Of a stretch of DNA of 40,712 nucleotides, positions 35,407 through 40,712 are shown one piece after another. Below the pieces are notes generated by a model. That model worked only from the letters and a program-made list of their open reading frames with translations, had not been told where the DNA came from and did no database searches. How positions within the stretch are numbered: position 1 is the first letter of the stretch; the number at the start of each line of letters is the position of its first letter. The position numbers and the translations under genes are program-made. The stretch covers positions 1 through 40,712 of the forward strand of contig CAJXMH010000027.1 in NCBI GenBank assembly GCA_913056345.1, read 5' to 3'. The stretch comes from an uncultured Flavobacteriales bacterium. Its GTDB lineage: Bacteria; Bacteroidota; Bacteroidia; Flavobacteriales_E; Vicingaceae.

Positions 35407-36717
35407 ATGAAGACAAAAACATTAAAGAAAAATAAGGTCAACGTAGTAACACTAGGCTGCTCCAAGAATATTTTCGATTCTGAAGTGATGATGAGTCAGC
35501 TGAAGGCCAATAAGTTTGAGGTGGAGCATGAAAGCAAGGAAGATGACTCCGAGATCGTGATCATCAATACTTGTGGCTTTATCGATAATGCCAAAGAAGA
35601 ATCGATCGATACGATTTTGCGTTATGCTGATGCGAAAGAAGAAGGGAAGGTTGATAAAGTTTATGTGACCGGTTGTTTGTCTGAGCGCTACCGCGACGAT
35701 TTACAAAATGAAATTCCCAATGTGGATGCCTTTTTTGGCACCCGAGAACTACCTCGCTTACTCAAAACCTTAAAAGCCGACTACAAAAAGGAATTGATTG
35801 GTGAACGTTTAATTACTACCCCCAACCATTACGCTTATTTTAAAATTGCAGAAGGCTGTGATCGACCTTGTTCATTTTGTGCCATACCGCTGATGCGCGG
35901 TGGACATAAAAGCACCCCGATCGAAGATTTGGTGCAACACGCCAAACAATTGGCAGCCCAAGGAGTAAAGGAACTAATTCTAATAGCTCAAGATCTGACT
36001 TACTATGGTTTAGACCTTTACGGAAAGCGAAACCTTGCTGAATTGTTAGAGAAACTTTCAGATGTTGAAGGCATTGAATGGATTCGTTTACACTATGCCT
36101 TTCCTTCAGGCTTTCCCATGGATGTATTGAAAGTGATGCGCGAGCGCGATAACATTTGCAATTACATTGACATTCCGCTGCAGCACATTAGCGATCCTAT
36201 GTTAAAGTCGATGCGCAGGGGAACTACCAAGAAAAAAACCAACCAATTGCTTAAAGCTTTTAGAGAAGAGGTGCCTGAAATGGCTATTCGAACTACTTTG
36301 ATTGCGGGTTACCCGGGAGAAACGGAAGATGATTTTAAGCAAATGGAAGAATGGGTAAAGGAAAGCCGCTTTGATCGTTTGGGGATCTTTACTTATTCAC
36401 ATGAAGAAAATACCCACGCCTTCAATTTAGAGGATGATGTACCAGAGGAGGTAAAGCATGAACGTGCTAACCGCATCATGGAAATTCAGAGTGGTATCTC
36501 CTTTGAAATGAACCAAGAAAAAGTTGGAAAAACTTACAATGTCTTATTTGATCGGGCGGAAGGCGATTACTTCATTGGGCGAACGGAATTTGACTCTCCT
36601 GAAGTTGATAATGAAGTTTTAGTGCCGAAAAGTGAGTATGTGCGTTTGGGTGATTTTGCAAAGGTTAAGATTTTGCGTGCTGAAGAGTTTGATCTTTTTG
36701 GCGAACTTGTGGACTAA
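35407..36717 (+). CDS. rimO: Ribosomal protein S12 methylthiotransferase RimO
   Basis: A 436-residue radical SAM enzyme that methylthiolates an Asp of ribosomal protein S12. The N-terminal UPF0004 domain carries three Cys for an auxiliary cluster (TLGCSKNIFDSE, NTCGFIDNAKEES, TGCLSERY). The radical SAM cluster motif is CDRPCSFC (Cx3Cx2C). LIAQDLTYYG and PLQHISDPMLKSMRRG are RimO-type segments. A TRAM domain occupies the last 65 residues. It lies 22 bases after ftsY. Confidence 0.96.
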   Translation: MKTKTLKKNKVNVVTLGCSKNIFDSEVMMSQLKANKFEVEHESKEDDSEIVIINTCGFIDNAKEESIDTILRYADAKEEGKVDKVYVTGCLSERYRDDLQNEIPNVDAFFGTRELPRLLKTLKADYKKELIGERLITTPNHYAYFKIAEGCDRPCSFCAIPLMRGGHKSTPIEDLVQHAKQLAAQGVKELILIAQDLTYYGLDLYGKRNLAELLEKLSDVEGIEWIRLHYAFPSGFPMDVLKVMRERDNICNYIDIPLQHISDPMLKSMRRGTTKKKTNQLLKAFREEVPEMAIRTTLIAGYPGETEDDFKQMEEWVKESRFDRLGIFTYSHEENTHAFNLEDDVPEEVKHERANRIMEIQSGISFEMNQEKVGKTYNVLFDRAEGDYFIGRTEFDSPEVDNEVLVPKSEYVRLGDFAKVKILRAEEFDLFGELVD

Positions 36718-36720
36718 TAA

Positions 36721-38316
36721 ATGGAAGTAGACTGTATACCCTATAAAGACACCGCTTATTTTTCTCCAATCGTGCTCGATTATTTGGCAGGAGCGGAATC
36801 TTTAAAGGACTTTTATCAACATCTGCCTCATTTTGACTCCTTCGAAAAGCTAACCGAGGAACGCAGCTTTAAGCCTGAGAATCGGCATATTCTTTCTAAA
36901 GCCATACAGGATCAGTACCAAGGAAGCATTAAACTAAAAGCGGATTCGCCTACCGCTGTTAATATTAAATCACTTGAAGAGGAGCAGACTTTTACCATTA
37001 CCACTGGGCATCAGCTAAATTTATTTACCGGCCCCCTTTACTTTATCTACAAAATCGTTTCGGCCATTAATTTAGCGAAGCGTTTGCGTGAAAAATACCC
37101 CACTAAAAAGTTTGTTCCTGTTTACTGGATGGCCTCAGAAGATCATGATTTTGATGAAATCTCATTTTTCCGCTTTCAAGGCAAAAAACTACAATGGAAG
37201 ACGAAGCAAAGTGGTGCGGTAGGTCGCATGGACCCAAGAGAATTGGAAACCGTACTGGCTGAATTTGAGAAATTGCTAACACCTTACACCACAAACGGAA
37301 CCCAATTAAAAAAGTGGTTCAAGCAGGCGTATTTAGAGCATGAGACTTTGGCTGATGCTACGCGTTATTTGGCGCATGCTTTATTTGCTGAGCAGGGTTT
37401 AGTGGTGGTAGATGGAGATGATGCTGCCTTGAAGCAACTGATGCAGCCCATTTTTGAAGCGGAGCTGAAGCAAGAAGTTTCTGCTGAAAAAGTAGAGCAA
37501 CAAAACAAAGCTCTAGCGAAACACTATAAAGTACAGGCCAACCCAAGGGCCATCAATTTATTTTACCTTACAGATGGTAGCCGCAGACGCATCGAGAAAG
37601 AGGGTGAAAAGTATATCATCCTTGATAGCGATCAGCAGTTTTCTGAAGCTGAAATGATGCAGGAGTTGCGAGAACATCCTGAGCGTTTTAGTCCGAATGT
37701 GTTGCTCCGGCCGCTTTACCAAGAAGTGATCTTACCAAACCTTGCCTACATTGGTGGAGGAGGAGAGTTGGCCTATTGGTTCGAATTGTCTTCCACTTTT
37801 GAGTATTTTAAAGTACCGTTCCCGATGTTGCTTTTACGCAATTCAGTGATGTGGATGCAGGAAAAAGAAGCCAAATACACCAAGGAACTCGGTCTTAGTT
37901 TGAAGCAGCTTTTTCAAAAAGAAGGTATGCTACTTAAGGAATGGGTAAAAAACAATGCCAAAGAAGAGCTAACGCTGCAAGCCGAACAAGAAGCTTTTGC
38001 CAAGCTTTATCAAGCATTGGTCAAAAAGAGCAAGCAGATTGACGCTAGTTTGGGACCACATGCAGCTGCTTTAGCTAAGGAGCAAGAAAAAAAGCTGCAC
38101 CAATTGTCTGAAAAGTTAATTCGGGCAGAACGCAAAAAGCAAAGTGCAACAGCAGAACGGATCGCTTTCTTAAAACAAAGTCTTTTCCCGAATAATTCCC
38201 TGCAAGAGCGCTACCAAAACTTTAGCGATTTTTATTTGGCCTACGGAGATCAATTTATTGAAGTACTGCTTGAGCATTTAAGCTTGCCAACTCAAGACTT
38301 TACCGTGATCAAATAA
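36721..38316 (+). CDS. bshC: Bacillithiol biosynthesis cysteine-adding enzyme BshC
   Basis: A 531-residue protein that catalyses the last step of bacillithiol formation, joining cysteine to glucosaminyl-malate. Family features are TTGHQLNLFTGPLYFIYK near residue 94, PVYWMASEDHDFDEI near 135, and RPLYQEVILPNLAYIGGGGELAYW split across the central fold. A C-terminal coiled-coil (about 415-490, rich in Lys, Glu and Gln) mediates dimerisation in known BshC. It starts 3 bases after rimO, so the two are cotranscribed. Together with bshB1 it shows that the organism makes bacillithiol; bshA lies elsewhere. Confidence 0.95.
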   Translation: MEVDCIPYKDTAYFSPIVLDYLAGAESLKDFYQHLPHFDSFEKLTEERSFKPENRHILSKAIQDQYQGSIKLKADSPTAVNIKSLEEEQTFTITTGHQLNLFTGPLYFIYKIVSAINLAKRLREKYPTKKFVPVYWMASEDHDFDEISFFRFQGKKLQWKTKQSGAVGRMDPRELETVLAEFEKLLTPYTTNGTQLKKWFKQAYLEHETLADATRYLAHALFAEQGLVVVDGDDAALKQLMQPIFEAELKQEVSAEKVEQQNKALAKHYKVQANPRAINLFYLTDGSRRRIEKEGEKYIILDSDQQFSEAEMMQELREHPERFSPNVLLRPLYQEVILPNLAYIGGGGELAYWFELSSTFEYFKVPFPMLLLRNSVMWMQEKEAKYTKELGLSLKQLFQKEGMLLKEWVKNNAKEELTLQAEQEAFAKLYQALVKKSKQIDASLGPHAAALAKEQEKKLHQLSEKLIRAERKKQSATAERIAFLKQSLFPNNSLQERYQNFSDFYLAYGDQFIEVLLEHLSLPTQDFTVIK

Positions 38317-38343
38317 AAAACGCCGCCTAAAAAGGCAGCGTTT
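38315..38343. terminator. Bidirectional terminator between bshC and the TPR-like gene
   Basis: Stem AAACGC(C)GCC / GGC(A)GCGTTT with one mismatch and loop TAAAAA. The T run is best on the minus strand, so it serves mainly the secreted TPR-like gene at 38363, with weaker termination of bshC. Confidence 0.7.
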
Positions 38344-38362
38344 CAATTAAAGCTCAATTTTA

Positions 38363-39196
38363 CTACTCATCGTCATCATCGTCCTCTAAGTCTTCACTTC
38401 TAAAGGATTTGTAAATGGTTTCAGATTGTTTTTTACGATCTTCTTTGTTGACTTCCTCACCTATGATGTATTTCTTAAAATCCTCTTTCATCGCCAATGC
38501 TTCTTGTACATCCGATTCTGTGGGATTAAAGCGATAGGCTCCAAAATACTTGTCGTATTCACCACTTTTGATGATCAAAGCATATTCATCTAAAGCGTCA
38601 ACTAATGTTTGTGCGGAAACTTCATCAGGTTTGTAGTTCTCATCTAAGCTATCAATTGCAGCCACCATATTTTTGATGCCTTCACCCATGTTTCTAGATT
38701 TGATCTGGTAAACACCTGCCATCAGCTGCACCGCATAATCGTCAGGGTCAAACTTAATGACCTTCTTTAGGTAATAGGCCGCCTTTCTTGGGTTGTCATT
38801 GTCGTAGTAGATCTCAGATAAGGTGATGGCGCTATCTTTCAAGCTGGCGAGAAAATCTTTCGCTTCGTCAAATACTGCTTCATTCTCTTCCGTATCATCT
38901 TGGTATTTATTTAGTTTATAGGCCGCTTTTAAGGCTTCTTTAAATGCACGTGGATAATCTTCCATCAATTCAGGCCTTTTGGCAATTTCAAAGAAAGATT
39001 GTGCTTTATAGTACCACAACCAGCCATTTTTTCGATATTCAGAATCATCCAACAATTTTTCAGCTCTAGATACAGCATCTTCATATTCCCCGTCAACCAT
39101 TTCAAAAGTTACCTTAGAGATTTTCTTATCGGAGGGTTGAGCATAAACTGCACTGATCAGGCAAATTATACTCAGCGTGAAAACAATTCTTCGCAT
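38363..39196 (-). CDS. Secreted TPR-like protein of unknown function
   Basis: A 277-residue protein with a signal peptide (MRRIVFTLSIICLISAVYAQ). The mature part is helical and TPR-like: EDAVSRAEKLLDDSEY, LWYYKAQSFFEIAK, ALKAAYKLNKYQDD, KAAYYLKKVIKFDPDDYAVQLM. A strongly acidic tail (RSEDLEDDDDDE) ends it. Periplasmic TPR proteins in this phylum often support envelope or gliding/T9SS assembly, but nothing here points to a particular role. It is monocistronic with a clear terminator and divergent from the PH-like gene. Confidence 0.7.
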   Translation of the reverse strand: MRRIVFTLSIICLISAVYAQPSDKKISKVTFEMVDGEYEDAVSRAEKLLDDSEYRKNGWLWYYKAQSFFEIAKRPELMEDYPRAFKEALKAAYKLNKYQDDTEENEAVFDEAKDFLASLKDSAITLSEIYYDNDNPRKAAYYLKKVIKFDPDDYAVQLMAGVYQIKSRNMGEGIKNMVAAIDSLDENYKPDEVSAQTLVDALDEYALIIKSGEYDKYFGAYRFNPTESDVQEALAMKEDFKKYIIGEEVNKEDRKKQSETIYKSFRSEDLEDDDDDE

Positions 39197-39277
39197 ATAG
39201 GGTGTTTTTATAGTTTGATTTTTAAAGATGGTGTACCAAATTACAAAATCTGTACCAGCTTCTTTAAGGCTTTCAAT

Positions 39278-39285
39278 TACTTTTG
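39278..39285 (+). promoter_or_regulatory. -7 box before the PH-like membrane gene
   Basis: TACTTTTG, a perfect TAnnTTTG box, 16 bases before the ATG at 39302. The -33 element is not convincing. It supports 39302 over any upstream start. Confidence 0.45.
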
Positions 39286-39301
39286 TTTAAAATTTGAAAA
39301 T

Positions 39302-39832
39302 ATGGCTTCACGTATTGCTACAGAAAAGAAAGAGAATGGCTTGTTGATCAAGATCAAAGCCTATCAAGATCATGATAAGCAGAAGTTTTTTACCATTTAT
39401 CTGATTACGTGGACGCTCTGTGGTATTGCCATTAGCTCACAACTTTTTGTAGAGGTGGAAGAACAGCTCAAAAGCATGATCTTGGTCTTTTTTGCCTTTT
39501 GGGTCTACTTTGAATACCTATTGGTGAAAGCCTATCGGTGGAGAATAGGAGGGGAAGAGCAGTTTTTTATTGATGAGGAGAACCTTCAATACGGCAGAAC
39601 CTATAGCAATCGTGGTTTCTTAAAACCCTACCGCAAAGATCTAGTTAACCAAGTTCGCCTTATCGATGATGAGAAAAGCACCTTTGTGAAAGTCTTCAGC
39701 GATTCTTATTGGGTGATTGGCGGAGAGCGCCTTGCTTTTACCGCCAATGGGAAAGTGGTGCCTTTTGGCTTGCGCTTAAGCGACAAAGAAGCTAAGAAGC
39801 TCAAGGAATTGATCAACCGGGAGTTGGATTGA
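39302..39832 (+). CDS. Two-TM protein with a PH-like C-terminal domain, unknown function
   Basis: A 176-residue protein. After a basic start (about 1-30) there are two hydrophobic helices, FFTIYLITWTLCGIAISSQLF and MILVFFAFWVYFEYLLVKAY (in shortened form about 33-52 and 62-82). A beta-rich soluble part follows (EEQFFIDEENLQYGR, VRLIDDEKSTFVKVFSD, SYWVIGGERLAFTANGKVVPFG, LSDKEAKKLKELIN) of the kind found in bacterial PH-domain membrane proteins. The ATG at 39302 is chosen over a much longer open frame that would run antisense through the divergent gene. Function unknown. Confidence 0.65.
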   Translation: MASRIATEKKENGLLIKIKAYQDHDKQKFFTIYLITWTLCGIAISSQLFVEVEEQLKSMILVFFAFWVYFEYLLVKAYRWRIGGEEQFFIDEENLQYGRTYSNRGFLKPYRKDLVNQVRLIDDEKSTFVKVFSDSYWVIGGERLAFTANGKVVPFGLRLSDKEAKKLKELINRELD

Positions 39833-39862
39833 GTCGGTGGATTTTTTGCGCTTTTTTAAGTG

Positions 39863-40712
39863 TTATTTATTCTCATAGTACTTGTCAAATGCTTTTAAGA
39901 TGTTCGTGCTGTAAAGTTTCATTTTAGGGCTTTTGGGGTTGTTCCAATCAAGACGTCTTATAGAGCATAATTGCTCATCCTTTTCTAATTCTCGTTTTAA
40001 ATCCCAAAAGTTATTATTCATTTTGAAGGTCTTGTACCTGCTTTGAAGTTTGGGCTTTAAATCATTTGTCCAACTCCATGGGTACTTCTTCTGAAATGCA
40101 GCTTCTGAGTCGACCTTGTATGGGATAGCATTTGGATCTTCTGGGTCGTATTTCAAAGTCGTGAGGGCATCAACGGAATTTGATTTTACCCATTTGGTTT
40201 CAAGTTTCAGCGAAATGTTATGGTCTTGGTTTTCGTCAGAAGGAAAGTACTTTTCTTTTTCCGCTATGAATTTCAATAGATTTTGATGCTGCTTGTCTTC
40301 CTTGTTGATTGAAAAACTTTGCATTTCGTGGTTGTGGAAAAACGAAATGGGCATCAGGTAAAAATTGTATCGGCTTAAATCATGGTCAAACCAAGTGTTG
40401 GCCATATTGACGTAACTCTTGAGAGAAGCTGTTCCAATTTCCAACACCTTCTTTTCAAAAAGCTTACTATCATTCATGAAGTGGATAGCATTGTCTCGAA
40501 TTTCAATGAGCAACCCTAAGTTTTCTTGAAGGCGGTCTGGTAAATCCAATTGCTTCATGGCATTGGTCACGTCAATGGTCAAATAGTTTCCCGAGCGACT
40601 CGTTTTGTATTTGGGTTTCTTGTAAGGCGTACCGTCTTTTCGCTTTTTGTTTGGGTCAACGATGTAAATGCTCTCTAGCTTGTTCTTGTTTAATTGAAGA
40701 ATTCTTGCTTTT
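39863..40712 (-). CDS. DUF3644-like protein, 5' end beyond the window
   Basis: The frame is open from the right edge to the TAA at 39863-39865, giving about 282 visible residues; the start is outside. The visible N-terminal part reads KARILQLNKNKLESIYIVD, then KTSRSGNYLTID and LPDRLQENLGLLIEIRDNAIHF, which resembles the DUF3644 domain (helical, with an Arg-Asp-x-x-x-His-like RDNAIHF segment). The C-terminal part (WSWTNDLKPKLQSRY, FKMNNNFWDLKRELEK) looks like a DNA-binding or effector tail but is unassigned. RDNAIH resembles the RxxxxH of HEPN nucleases only in spacing. The product may belong to a defence or accessory locus; this needs the missing neighbour sequence. A TTG at 40582 is not a convincing start. 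Confidence 0.55.
   Translation of the reverse strand, partial: KARILQLNKNKLESIYIVDPNKKRKDGTPYKKPKYKTSRSGNYLTIDVTNAMKQLDLPDRLQENLGLLIEIRDNAIHFMNDSKLFEKKVLEIGTASLKSYVNMANTWFDHDLSRYNFYLMPISFFHNHEMQSFSINKEDKQHQNLLKFIAEKEKYFPSDENQDHNISLKLETKWVKSNSVDALTTLKYDPEDPNAIPYKVDSEAAFQKKYPWSWTNDLKPKLQSRYKTFKMNNNFWDLKRELEKDEQLCSIRRLDWNNPKSPKMKLYSTNILKAFDKYYENK

Noticed and set aside
38999-39301. N-terminal extension of the PH-like protein by 101 residues
   Set aside because: It would run antisense through the start of the divergent secreted TPR-like gene and across its own -7 box; the translated part is unlike a real protein.
40580-40582. TTG start for the DUF3644-like gene
   Set aside because: The frame remains open to the edge and the residues upstream look like part of the domain, so the gene is simply truncated by the window.

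Overview
The window is chromosomal DNA from a member of the Bacteroidota, most likely Flavobacteriales or a near relative. The evidence is moderately AT-rich sequence, promoters of the Bacteroidota type (-7 box TAnnTTTG), few Shine-Dalgarno sequences, signal peptides ending in AQ, a type IX secretion (T9SS) sorting domain, a DUF4295 gene next to rpmG, and bacillithiol genes. Most of it is housekeeping sequence. I found no transposase, integrase, CRISPR array, tRNA or rRNA.

Left part (1-12 kb). A truncated gene is followed by a TPR protein, a TIP30-like oxidoreductase coupled to a type II NADH dehydrogenase, and a small TIGR03643-type protein. Next come a four-gene MacAB-like export operon (ATPase, two FtsX-type permeases, membrane fusion protein), a membrane-anchored EEP-family phosphodiesterase, and ribBA divergent from ruvX. 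A UbiA prenyltransferase and Maf end this part, coupled through a GTGA overlap.

Middle part (12-30 kb). This holds an M61 peptidase, an unknown polytopic membrane protein, and an exported catalase-peroxidase (katG) divergent from oxyR with interlocking promoters. A KdsC-like phosphatase and a DUF2520 protein follow. The cytochrome c maturation operon runs ccmB-C-D-E-F, and its CcmE carries CxxxY in place of the usual heme-binding His. Then come a hemerythrin, a GNAT enzyme, an exported two-Cys glutathione peroxidase overlapping bshB1, a flippase with a glycosyltransferase, and bioY with a small secreted protein.

Right part (30-40.7 kb). The translation cluster rpmB / rpmG-DUF4295-ftsY-rimO is interrupted between rpmB and rpmG. 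The interrupting segment holds a T9SS cargo gene bracketed by two identical 31-bp terminators, an exported M24 aminopeptidase, and a heptamer-periodic repeat tract. bshC follows rimO. The window ends with a secreted TPR-like protein, a two-TM PH-like protein, and a DUF3644-like gene cut by the right edge.

Themes: redox and thiol defence (katG, oxyR, gpx, bshB1, bshC, hemerythrin), heme and cytochrome c assembly, and envelope biogenesis. I saw no obviously new multi-gene system. The best leads are the variant CcmE with an incomplete ccm set, the remodelled rpmB-rpmG interval, -7 boxes lying next to start codons, and the cut DUF3644 gene.
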